This document shows, one piece after another, positions 35,934 to 44,008 of a DNA stretch of 64,000 bases. Source of the stretch: Chthoniobacter sp. (GTDB lineage: Bacteria > Verrucomicrobiota > Verrucomicrobiia > Chthoniobacterales > Chthoniobacteraceae). How positions within the stretch are numbered: the stretch's first letter is position 1; each line of letters opens with the position of its first letter. A program made the position numbers and the translations under genes. The notes beneath the pieces were generated by a model. That model searched no databases, was not told the origin of the DNA, and saw only the letters and a program-made list of their open reading frames with translations. The stretch is taken from contig JAIOPH010000004.1 of the NCBI GenBank assembly GCA_021414005.1, positions 205,545-269,544 on the forward strand, in the 5' to 3' direction.

Positions 35934-37447
35934 GTATGCCCCGACCGGTGCCGAAATTTGCCGTGGTCGGCAGCGGACCCGCTGGATTGGGGGTGCTCAC
36001 GGCACTGCTGGACGCCGGGATGGAGGGCCAGATCACACTTTTTGAAATCGATCGCCCGCTGGAGCAGCCGGAGTTTTCCGGCGCGCCGAATTCGGAAGGA
36101 GTGGCGGCGTACTACAGCGCGATCTATCGCGAACTGTGGCGCGGGCAAAAGCGGAAGTTTCCTCCCCCGAAAACGCATTTCGCCGCGACGCTGCCGAAGT
36201 TCGAGATGGGTGGAAAGGGTAAGATTTTTCGCAGCGACACGCTTGGCGGACTGAGCAATTTTTGGGGCGGAACGGCATTGCCATTTACCGACGTGGAACT
36301 GGCCGGCTGGCCGGTGCGCCGGGCGGATCTCGATCCGCACTACGCGCGTATGGCGGCGGTGGCGGGCATCGCCGGCCGGCCCGATGGTTTGAACCGCTAT
36401 TTCGGCGTGGACTACGTGAACCGTCCACCGATGCACCTCACGCGGGCGTTTGAAAAAATGGAGCAGGCCGTGGAGAGCGCGCCTGCGCAGGGCGGCTTCA
36501 CCACGGTCGCCGGTGTGAATCGCTGCATGCTCGAAACCCGGCCCGATGCGCCGGACACGTGTGTGCGCTGTGGCGAGTGTTTGGCGGGCTGCTTCCGCGG
36601 TTCGATCTTCAGCACGCGGCGCGCGATTCAACGGATGATCGCCGAGGGACGCGTAGAGTTGGTGCGTGGCAAAGTGCGCGCCTTTGATTCGCAGACGCGA
36701 ACGCTCACGGTGGCAGTCGGCGGCAGCATGGAAACGTTTGGTGGCTTCGAGCGAATCTATCTCGCCGCCGGCTGCCCGAATACCACGGAAATAGTGCTGC
36801 GCTCGCTCGGTTTGCGCGAGCCGGTCATCATGGCCGACAACGCGGTGTATGTTTTTCCCGTTTTGCACTTGGGGCGGACCGGTCGTCCGGCAGGGCGCGA
36901 GCCTCATCTCTCGCTCAGCAATCTCCTCCTCGGCCTCGTGCCTGGAGAGATCGACCTGCCGTTCGCGCAGGCCCAAATTTACGCCAACTTCGACTACATG
37001 TGGCGCTACAATTTTCCACCAGCGCTGTGGCCCCTGGCGCGCGGGCTGGTGGCGTGGTCGCGCGACCGGATTTTCTGGGCGCGGCTCTACGTGCATGGCC
37101 GACTCTCGCAATCCTACGCGGTGAGTTTGGAAAAAGACGCGCTTCACTTTTCCTACGCCCGCGGCGCAGACCAGCACGCCGTCGCCCGCATGATGCCCAC
37201 CCTCCGCCACGCCCTAAATCGCCGGGGCTTTTACGTTCCGCCGCTCCCGCCACTGCACCAAAATGCCAACTCCCACTATGCCACCACTTTGCCGGCCGGA
37301 GGCGCGGGCTCGCCGGTAAATGCGCGGGGCGAGGTTGCGCCCGGCGTTTTTGTCTGCGACTCGGCGGCCTTCCCCGACCTGCCGGCGGTGTCGCTCACCT
37401 TTACCATCATGGCGCAGGCGCACCGTCTTGCCACCCAGAGCTTATGA
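35930..37447 (+). CDS. GMC-type FAD-dependent oxidoreductase
   Basis: A 505-residue flavoprotein. The FAD-binding Rossmann motif VVGSGPAGLGVLTALLDAG is at residues 11-29. LGGLSNFWGG and, at the end, SHYATTLPAGG and VCDSAAFPDLPAVSLTFTIMA match the GMC C-terminal domain that closes over FAD. A central CVRCGECLAGC suggests an iron-sulfur or metal site, unusual for plain GMC oxidases. It sits between a GtrA-like and an epimerase gene with 4-nt overlaps on both sides, so it likely oxidises a polyprenyl-linked or nucleotide sugar, as in decaprenyl-phosphoribose epimerisation. That analogy is inference. Confidence 0.75.
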   Translation: MSMPRPVPKFAVVGSGPAGLGVLTALLDAGMEGQITLFEIDRPLEQPEFSGAPNSEGVAAYYSAIYRELWRGQKRKFPPPKTHFAATLPKFEMGGKGKIFRSDTLGGLSNFWGGTALPFTDVELAGWPVRRADLDPHYARMAAVAGIAGRPDGLNRYFGVDYVNRPPMHLTRAFEKMEQAVESAPAQGGFTTVAGVNRCMLETRPDAPDTCVRCGECLAGCFRGSIFSTRRAIQRMIAEGRVELVRGKVRAFDSQTRTLTVAVGGSMETFGGFERIYLAAGCPNTTEIVLRSLGLREPVIMADNAVYVFPVLHLGRTGRPAGREPHLSLSNLLLGLVPGEIDLPFAQAQIYANFDYMWRYNFPPALWPLARGLVAWSRDRIFWARLYVHGRLSQSYAVSLEKDALHFSYARGADQHAVARMMPTLRHALNRRGFYVPPLPPLHQNANSHYATTLPAGGAGSPVNARGEVAPGVFVCDSAAFPDLPAVSLTFTIMAQAHRLATQSL

Positions 37448-38328
37448 GCGTCCCGACTGTTGTTATCACCGGAGCCAACTCCTATCTCGGCCGCCTGGCC
37501 GTGGAATTTTTGCGAACCAAGACCGCGCACCATCTGGTGCCGGTCGTTTCACCGCGTGCGGAGTTGCTCGCGGAAAGCGGCGGGCGCGTGCGTTGGTTGC
37601 GCGCCGATCTTTCCGCTGCGCCGGGTGCGGAGCTGACCGAGGCGTTGGGACACGCCGCGTGCGTCCTCCATTTTGCGTGGACGCGGGACGGCACCGCCGC
37701 CGAAGTAAGCCGCGCGAACCGCTGCATGATCGAGCATCTGCTCGGCGCGATGCCCGACGCTGCACGGCTGTGGTTCATCTCCTCGGTCAGCGCGTCCCCA
37801 CAGCCCATGAGCACCTACGGGGCGACGAAACACGAAGCTGCCGAACTCGTTCGCGCCCGCGGCGGCAGCGTGCTCGTCTGCGGCCTCGTTGTGGAGCCCG
37901 ACCCTCCGCGCGGTCCGTACCGCATGCTGCGGAAAAACGTCGCACGCTTCCCGTTCGCCTTCCGCGCCACGAGCGGCGAGCCATTGGTTTTTCCGCTACG
38001 GCTGGAGGATCTCGGCGCTACGCTCGCTCATGTCGTCACCACGGCACCCGCGACCGGCAGCTACCGCATGTTCAGCCCGCCACTCGGCTTCAATGCCTTC
38101 CTCGCCTTACTGGAAAAGCTCGCCCCTCAGCGCCGCCTCCCCGCGCCTTTTCCCGCCGGACTGGTCCTGCGGGCGGCAGCTCTGGCAAAAAAATCGCGAC
38201 TCATCCCGGCCAAGCTTTGCGACCAGGTTCTAACTTTCCTATATAAAGACGCGCCCCATCTTCTTAGCCACGCACAGCTTCCCGGCCTCAGTTTCCGCGC
38301 TTGCGCGGACGAAGAGTTTTTCCGCTAG
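37444..38328 (+). CDS. NAD-dependent epimerase/dehydratase (SDR)
   Basis: A 294-residue extended short-chain dehydrogenase starting at ATG 37444 (MSVPTVVITGANSYLGRLAVE), which overlaps the oxidoreductase stop by 4 nt. The open frame upstream to 37000 is antisense/out-of-frame shadow. The nucleotide motif TGANSYLG, SSVSASPQPMSTYGATKHEA with the Tyr-xxx-Lys pair, and the substrate region LRKNVARFPFAF are as expected for sugar or sterol epimerases. The end converges with the next gene and shares 3 nt with its stop. Function in polyprenyl-sugar or surface glycan metabolism is inferred from context. Confidence 0.8.
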   Translation: MSVPTVVITGANSYLGRLAVEFLRTKTAHHLVPVVSPRAELLAESGGRVRWLRADLSAAPGAELTEALGHAACVLHFAWTRDGTAAEVSRANRCMIEHLLGAMPDAARLWFISSVSASPQPMSTYGATKHEAAELVRARGGSVLVCGLVVEPDPPRGPYRMLRKNVARFPFAFRATSGEPLVFPLRLEDLGATLAHVVTTAPATGSYRMFSPPLGFNAFLALLEKLAPQRRLPAPFPAGLVLRAAALAKKSRLIPAKLCDQVLTFLYKDAPHLLSHAQLPGLSFRACADEEFFR

Positions 38329-39869
38329 GCTACGAGAGCCGGTGCGATGGCAGGTCGGCGGAGCTTTTTCCCCATCGCGATCAGCGCGTCCAAGGCGACG
38401 TCGAGGCTGATGACGATCAGGATAAACATGACCGCCTCGACCGGTTCCAGATAGCGCGAGACGCGGTCGCCCACGGCAAAAACTATGAAGAGATAAAGCC
38501 CGAGTGGCAGCCACAGGATGGACGTGCGCGTGAACCGTCCCGGCACCAAAGCGCCCGCGACCCCGATCACGAAAAGCCAGCCCAGCGGGGCGAGGGCGAT
38601 GCGCGGTTGTTCCCCGGCCGGACCAGCTTCCGCGTTCACCCACTGAATGCGTCGGAGCCACGTTACCAGCGGCTCGAACCACAGCGTGCGCTGTGCCCGT
38701 TCCGCCACGAGCGCGCGGTACGCGGGCTCGTCCATTTCGTAAACCACCGCCATTTGCTGTGGACGTTCCTGCCAGCGGTCATCACTGGAGTCCTGTTGGT
38801 CGGACCAGAAGCCGGCGGGGAGGAGCCGCTTGTCGTGGTCGCGTCCGCTGGCGGCGATGAGCGCCTTCTGGAGGACCAGCCGGGCATACTCGACGGGGTG
38901 GGCGAGAACGGCTTCGCGACCAAGGGTTGACGCGACTTTGGTGAACCGGGCGTCGTCGCGGCAAAACTTCGCGTATTCGGGTCCGAGTTTTCCGCCGGGC
39001 TTGGTCTGGGTCAGGCGTTTTTTAAACATGGACTGGTTGAAGGCGTAGTTTGGAAGGTCGGCGCGGGCCTCCTCAATGGCGGGTCGGAGCAGTGCGCGCT
39101 CGCGGGCGTAGGGCTCGCCTTCGGCGCGGACCAGCGGCAGCGTGGAACTGAGGAAAAGCCACGGCCCTTGCTTGTCGCCCCCTGAAGTCATGGCGATGAG
39201 CACGGCGACAGGCACGGTGAGAAAACACCAGCGTGGCCAGAGGAGCGGTCGCCGGGTGAGGAACATGGCGGCGACAAACAGGCCGAGCCACAGTGGACGT
39301 CCGGCGGGTTTCACAGCCATGATGACAACCGCCAGAACGAGAAACCACCCCAGCCGTCGGTGCGCGACCAGACCGCCTGGCGGTGCAGCAATGGCGAGCG
39401 TGGCGATTAGGACTCCCAGCACCAGGCACTCGCTGATCATTTCGTGCTCGTAATAGAGCATGTGCGGCCAGACTGCGGCGAAAAGTGTAACCACAGGAAC
39501 CCATAGTGAGGGTCGCCGCACGAGATGTCCGGCGATCCAGCCGATGCCTACGATGATGGCCAAGCCACCGGTGTGCTGAACCGCGGCGACCACCTGGACC
39601 GTATTGCAAAACGGCACCGGTGGCGCGGCGATGAGGAGCACCGGATACACGTAGCGGCGTTTGGCCGGCATGTTGAATTGGCCTTTGAGATACAATTCCT
39701 CCGTCGTTCTCGAGTAAGAGCCGCTGTCTGAACCGAAAAAGGCTTCCGGGATGGCCGTGAGCAAAGAGATGCGCAAGACCGCGCCGACCACCAGCGCTGG
39801 CAGGCACAGCCAGAGACAGCGCCGGAGCGTGAACGCCCTGATCTCACTGAGCCCGAAAATTGTTTCCAT
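38325..39869 (-). CDS. Polytopic membrane protein, GT-C-like, paralogue A
   Basis: A 514-residue protein with about eleven membrane helices. The start is put at ATG 39869 (METIFGLSE), as the 23 residues upstream are poorly hydrophobic and overlap the divergent gene. After the first helix, FFGSDSGSYSRTTEELYLKG is a loop with acidic residues in the GT-C position. A large soluble loop follows (PYARERALLRPAIEEARADL, GPEYAKFCRDDARF). It shares layout with the divergent gene at 39917, its likely paralogue. Probably a glycosyltransferase or a lipid-sugar-handling protein; no substrate can be given. Confidence 0.65.
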   Translation of the reverse strand: METIFGLSEIRAFTLRRCLWLCLPALVVGAVLRISLLTAIPEAFFGSDSGSYSRTTEELYLKGQFNMPAKRRYVYPVLLIAAPPVPFCNTVQVVAAVQHTGGLAIIVGIGWIAGHLVRRPSLWVPVVTLFAAVWPHMLYYEHEMISECLVLGVLIATLAIAAPPGGLVAHRRLGWFLVLAVVIMAVKPAGRPLWLGLFVAAMFLTRRPLLWPRWCFLTVPVAVLIAMTSGGDKQGPWLFLSSTLPLVRAEGEPYARERALLRPAIEEARADLPNYAFNQSMFKKRLTQTKPGGKLGPEYAKFCRDDARFTKVASTLGREAVLAHPVEYARLVLQKALIAASGRDHDKRLLPAGFWSDQQDSSDDRWQERPQQMAVVYEMDEPAYRALVAERAQRTLWFEPLVTWLRRIQWVNAEAGPAGEQPRIALAPLGWLFVIGVAGALVPGRFTRTSILWLPLGLYLFIVFAVGDRVSRYLEPVEAVMFILIVISLDVALDALIAMGKKLRRPAIAPALVA

Positions 39870-39916
39870 TGCGGGAGAAAACCGACACAGACCATACCCC
39901 ACAAGCTTTTCCTGAT

Positions 39917-41440
39917 ATGGCCATTGCGACTCCTTCACCGCTGCTCCGGGCCGCTGGCCGCGTGCTGCGTTTTCTCACGCAGCCACCGCGCGCGGCGGAA
40001 GTCATGAGCTGGATTTTGCTCGTAGCTGTGATTGTCGCTGCACGCGTTTACATGGCGCAGTTGCTGCCGGGATATTTGTGGTCAAAAGACTCGCGAGGTT
40101 ACGCGGGCGCGGCGGTGCTGTGGCTGGATAGAGGACATTGGGAGAGCGATCCGAAACGCGGGCCGGTCTATTCACTGCTCATCGCTGCGTGCCTGAAAAT
40201 GTTCGGCACCTTCGACTCGGTGGTCATCCTGCAGCATCTGATAGGCGGGCTCTTGGTGCTCGGGAGCGCGGTGACTTTGCGCATGATGTGCGGACGGCGC
40301 GCGCACTGGCCGGTGATCGCCTGCGGACTCGCACTTGCGGTGTACGGACAACAGCTTTTCCTCGAAAGGCTGATTCGCAATGACCTCCTGCTTTACGCCT
40401 TCGCGTTCATAGCCTTCGCGGCATGGTGCCGGGCGCTGGAACGACCGGCACGTGGATGGCTCTTCGTCTGCGGTGCATCCGCCGCGCTCCTTGCGCTGTC
40501 GCGCAATGTGCTCGCGCCTTTCCCCGTCGTCGTCCTCGCCGCGCTCATCTGGCACACGCGTGGCACGCCGCGGGTCGCCGCCCTTTCGGTCGCGGCGTTT
40601 CTCGCTGGTTTTTCGCTGCCGCTGGTAGGTGCCAAGATCTTCCGCCAGCTTACCATCCACGACCGTCCTCCGCAGCCCCAACCCGGCGCAATGCTCTTCG
40701 CGCGTGTCGCGCAATTCACCGTCCTCGACGGCGGTATCGAGCCCGAGGTAAAGGCGCTCATCCGGTCGGACATTGAGACGTATCGGAAAAGAACGCGCCT
40801 TGATAACAACGAAATCCTCGTCCGCACCGCCGTCCCGCGGATGCGGAACTACTACGACACCCTCGGAAAAACGCCCGGCGAGCTGGACGCCCTGTGCTGG
40901 CGTCTCGCGACCGAGGCCATCCGCGCTCACCCCGGACTTTACGCGAGGCAGTGCGGGCAGGATTTTCTTAAAGTCCAGTTCCACCTCGGCACCAGCGCCA
41001 CCAACCCCACCAGTGGCGATATCCGCGCCGCCTGCAAAAGCTTGTCGAACGAAACTGGCTGGCCCTTGCTGCGTGCTGCGGAGATCGCCCGCCGGTTGGA
41101 GCCCGCGTTTCACAATTCCCATCTCGCCCGTTACAAGCGCATGAATGAACGGGCGTGGCTTTTCGCGTGGTGGCCCGTGCTGTGGACTTCCCTCGGCGTT
41201 ACTGCCCTCGCCATTTTCCAGCGCGGGAAAATGCAGCTCTGGTGGATCACCTCCGCAGTCTCATGGTGGTTCCTGATCGTGCTGCTTTGCACGGTCGGGC
41301 GTCCGCTCAGCCGCTATCTTATGCCGGTCGTTCCCATCATGTTTTGGACGCTCGGTTCCGGCGTGTCACTGGCTTGGAATTGGCTGACGGTTGCGCTGGA
41401 AACCCGCCTGCGCCCCTTTACTCCTCCGCTCGTGGCTTAG
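39917..41440 (+). CDS. Polytopic membrane protein, GT-C-like, paralogue B
   Basis: A 507-residue protein with about ten membrane helices. The start is ATG 39917 (MAIATPSPLLRA); translation from 39860 is not supported. After the first helix the loop reads GYLWSKDSRGYAGAAVLWLDRG with acidic/Ser residues, parallel to SDSGSYSRTTEELYLKG of the neighbour. A soluble region (DNNEILVRTAVPRMRNYYDTL, CWRLATEAIRAHPGLYARQC) precedes the final helices, again parallel. The two start codons are 47 nt apart, so promoters must overlap. Function as for paralogue A. Confidence 0.65.
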   Translation: MAIATPSPLLRAAGRVLRFLTQPPRAAEVMSWILLVAVIVAARVYMAQLLPGYLWSKDSRGYAGAAVLWLDRGHWESDPKRGPVYSLLIAACLKMFGTFDSVVILQHLIGGLLVLGSAVTLRMMCGRRAHWPVIACGLALAVYGQQLFLERLIRNDLLLYAFAFIAFAAWCRALERPARGWLFVCGASAALLALSRNVLAPFPVVVLAALIWHTRGTPRVAALSVAAFLAGFSLPLVGAKIFRQLTIHDRPPQPQPGAMLFARVAQFTVLDGGIEPEVKALIRSDIETYRKRTRLDNNEILVRTAVPRMRNYYDTLGKTPGELDALCWRLATEAIRAHPGLYARQCGQDFLKVQFHLGTSATNPTSGDIRAACKSLSNETGWPLLRAAEIARRLEPAFHNSHLARYKRMNERAWLFAWWPVLWTSLGVTALAIFQRGKMQLWWITSAVSWWFLIVLLCTVGRPLSRYLMPVVPIMFWTLGSGVSLAWNWLTVALETRLRPFTPPLVA

Positions 41441-41567
41441 CTCTTTCAGCTACTTAGATTTTGTGCCGAAAGCTACGTCCACGACCTTAACCAGCGTGAG
41501 GCCGTGGAGGCGGTGAAATGGCAAACCGTAACGTGACCACATGAGCTTGGTCACGAGGGCAACGGGA

Positions 41568-42599
41568 TTATTTCGTAAGTTTGTAAACCGTGAGCCGACC
41601 ACCGAGCTTTCCGGTGCGGGCCTCGGCGAGAAGTCTGCCGTCGGGCGAGAAACAAAGTCCGCGGAGCGTGCCCTGTTTGGTGTGAATCTGCCGGACCATC
41701 TTGCCCGTGGTTGTGTCCGCTAGGTAAACGGCCGAGTCCACCTCGGTCGGTCGGCCGAAACCGTCGGTTTTCTGCACCCAACGCTGCACGGCGATCAATT
41801 TGGAATCCGGCGAGAATGCGAACTCCGGCGAGTGGTCGGCGAGTCGGAAGTTTTCCTTACCGCTCGCCACGTCGAACCCCTTCAGCATTCCGCCATGGAG
41901 GGCGGCCAGCTTGGTCCCATCCGGCGAGAACTGGATCTTGGCCTCGACTGGCCCGATTCGCCTGATCTCCTTGCCGCTGCCCACGTCATAGAGTCGGGCC
42001 ATACCCTGATCGTCCACTCCGACCAACGTCTTGCCATCAGCCGAAAGTCCCACGCCCGAAGTTCCCGGATTGGTAGCCCAAAACGCGTGCTCGATAGTTC
42101 CCGCCAGCCGCTCCGTTTCAACATCCCACACCCGCACGTCCGTCCACTTCCCCGCTTCGTCGTGGTGCGGCGGGTGAAAGGTCGCGAGCCTGCGCCCATC
42201 CGCCGACGCGACCACGGCCCCGCCGAAATCCGCCTGATCCTTGAATTTCACCACCTCCTTCCGCTGGTCCAAGTCGAAGAACAAAATCCCCGTCGGCGTG
42301 GTGGCAACGAGCGTCTTTGACCCGAGGAACGCGACCTGAAACCAGTCCTTGGCCAGGTCCGGAAACGTGAACAGTTCTTTCCCGTCCGTCAGCCGGAACG
42401 CCCGCCAGCGGTGATCTGTGCTGGACCACCAGCCCTTGTCGTCCCGGGCGACCACCATACTCCCGTCGGGTGCCACCGCCACCGCCTCGAAACTCAAGCC
42501 GCCGCCGAGCGACCACGCTTCCTCCTTTCCGCATGCCGACAGAAACATGGGAACGATGACCGGGAGGAGTCGCAGTCCGCATGTGACGCGGCGCAGCAT
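41568..42599 (-). CDS. WD40-like beta-propeller lipoprotein
   Basis: A 343-residue protein starting at ATG 42599 (MLRRVTCGLRLLPVIVPMFL then the lipobox SACG), so it should be lipid-anchored. An upstream Met at 42662 gives a poor leader. The body has repeated blades (VAVAPDGSMVVARDD, GVGLSADGKTLVGVDDQGMA, IQFSPDGTKLAALHGG, CFSPDGRLLAEARTGK), each with the SPDGxxLA signature of WD40-like propellers. This suggests a protein-binding or scaffold role outside the cytoplasm. No partner gene is recognisable. Confidence 0.75.
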   Translation of the reverse strand: MLRRVTCGLRLLPVIVPMFLSACGKEEAWSLGGGLSFEAVAVAPDGSMVVARDDKGWWSSTDHRWRAFRLTDGKELFTFPDLAKDWFQVAFLGSKTLVATTPTGILFFDLDQRKEVVKFKDQADFGGAVVASADGRRLATFHPPHHDEAGKWTDVRVWDVETERLAGTIEHAFWATNPGTSGVGLSADGKTLVGVDDQGMARLYDVGSGKEIRRIGPVEAKIQFSPDGTKLAALHGGMLKGFDVASGKENFRLADHSPEFAFSPDSKLIAVQRWVQKTDGFGRPTEVDSAVYLADTTTGKMVRQIHTKQGTLRGLCFSPDGRLLAEARTGKLGGRLTVYKLTK

Positions 42600-42730
42600 C
42601 CCGCCGGTATCCCGTGGACGTTTCCCGGCCCTCCAAAACGCGCGAATGCGGGGGCAGATCATGGACGGAGAAAGTAGGGTTCGGGTGAGGGTCAGGCAAC
42701 ATTTCTTGACTGGAGCATCCGCCCTTTATT

Positions 42731-42775
42731 CGTCTCGTTCCAAAAGTTAGCGCAGCGCTTTGGGAACCAGAGGCG
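42731..42775. repeat. REP-like palindromic repeat, copy a
   Basis: Contains CGTTCCAAAAGTTAGCGC and GCGCTTTGGGAACCAGAGGC as inverted arms. It matches copies at 51502, 53101 and 53241 with small changes. It is located between the propeller lipoprotein start and the end of the beta-helix gene. Confidence 0.65.
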
Positions 42776-42867
42776 AAAACCCTGTACCGTAATCCTTCCT
42801 TATTCTCTCTTCTACAAGCGCCGCATGCTGGAGGTGATCGGGCGGCGATTCATCGTCATTCTGCCAG

Positions 42868-43947
42868 TTACTTGTTTCCGGCCGGAGCGGAGCCGATCCG
42901 CCGAGCCTGGATCGAAGCACTTCCGTTGCGGGTAAACTTCTCGACCACACCCACATTCCCTTCGACAACCCAGTAGTTGATGTCGGCGATACCGAGATTC
43001 TTGGGGTCATTGATATCGAATTCCGTTGTCTGCCATTTGTTGTTGCTGTCGGTCTGCCCTGGACCGGCAATCTCGATATCCAGTTGTTCGATTGAAAAGC
43101 CGTGCTTGCCGGTCACCGCGATGGCGTGGGTGCAACGCTGGGCGCAGACACGGCCAAAGCGGGAAGCGTGATGGGCGAAAGCAAATTCCAAACCGTTGAT
43201 GTTGGAGCCGAGGATGATGTTGTCGCCGTCGGTGTGCTCGTTGACCACGATTCCGGTATGGTAGCCGGTGAAGGCCACGTTGCGCAGGATGGTCAGAGCC
43301 GCGTTATTGCAGGACGGAGTGATCAGGCCCTTCGTATCGCGGGTCGGCTTGGAGGCCTGCACGTTATAGACGCCGGTGTTGATGAAAACATTCTCCAACT
43401 TGCATTGTAGGGCATGCCGCAGGTCAATTCCGTCCCTGTCCGGGTTATCGCAGGTCCGCACATCGAGGTTGCGGAGGACCACATAAACGGCGGAAAATGC
43501 ACCAAAGACGGAGTTGGGCGACGGACTGGCCGAGATGACCGCGGCACCCGGGGTCGGCAAGCTTTTGATGATGGTGCCATTCTGCTGGAGAGGAAAGGCC
43601 CCGACCGTACCCCAGACCGTGGCCGGTTCGCTTTCGCCGATGATCTCGATGGTGATCCAGCTCGGGAGGGGCTTGGAAACCGGCGGAATGGTGATCCGGC
43701 CTCGATAGACGCCATCAGGCAGAACCATTTTCCCGCCGCCAGCCGCGATTACTGCCTTCAGGCAGGCCGAAAACGCTTCGGTGTTGTCCGTTTTGTCATC
43801 ACCCACCGCTCCGTATTGAAGAACATTGAATACAGGTGATTTCACGGTGCCTGCCGTTGAGCTGTCTTTCCCTCCTCCATCAACTGCACAGGCTGCGCCC
43901 GCAAAAAGCCAGCCACAGATCGTTATCAAAACCATCGTCTTTCTCAT
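42868..43947 (-). CDS. Secreted right-handed beta-helix protein (pectate lyase 3-like), copy 1
   Basis: A 359-residue protein with signal peptide (MRKTMVLITICGWLFAGAAC). FNVLQYGAVGDDKTDNTEAF at the start is the canonical opening of the Pectate_lyase_3 beta-helix family. Short repeats of the NxxxxNVxxTG type follow. It is nearly identical in sequence to the protein at 49968-51092 over the whole length, so the two are recent duplicates. The 45 nt upstream of the start still resemble the 5' coding region of the paralogue but contain an in-frame stop, so this copy re-initiates at 43947. The function is likely polysaccharide lyase or glycan binding; catalytic residues were not identified. Confidence 0.8.
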   Translation of the reverse strand: MRKTMVLITICGWLFAGAACAVDGGGKDSSTAGTVKSPVFNVLQYGAVGDDKTDNTEAFSACLKAVIAAGGGKMVLPDGVYRGRITIPPVSKPLPSWITIEIIGESEPATVWGTVGAFPLQQNGTIIKSLPTPGAAVISASPSPNSVFGAFSAVYVVLRNLDVRTCDNPDRDGIDLRHALQCKLENVFINTGVYNVQASKPTRDTKGLITPSCNNAALTILRNVAFTGYHTGIVVNEHTDGDNIILGSNINGLEFAFAHHASRFGRVCAQRCTHAIAVTGKHGFSIEQLDIEIAGPGQTDSNNKWQTTEFDINDPKNLGIADINYWVVEGNVGVVEKFTRNGSASIQARRIGSAPAGNK

Positions 43948-44008
43948 AGAATCTCCTTTTTGTCGCCCAACCTATTCTTCACGCGCTTCATGGCCTGGTT
44001 CATAGATT

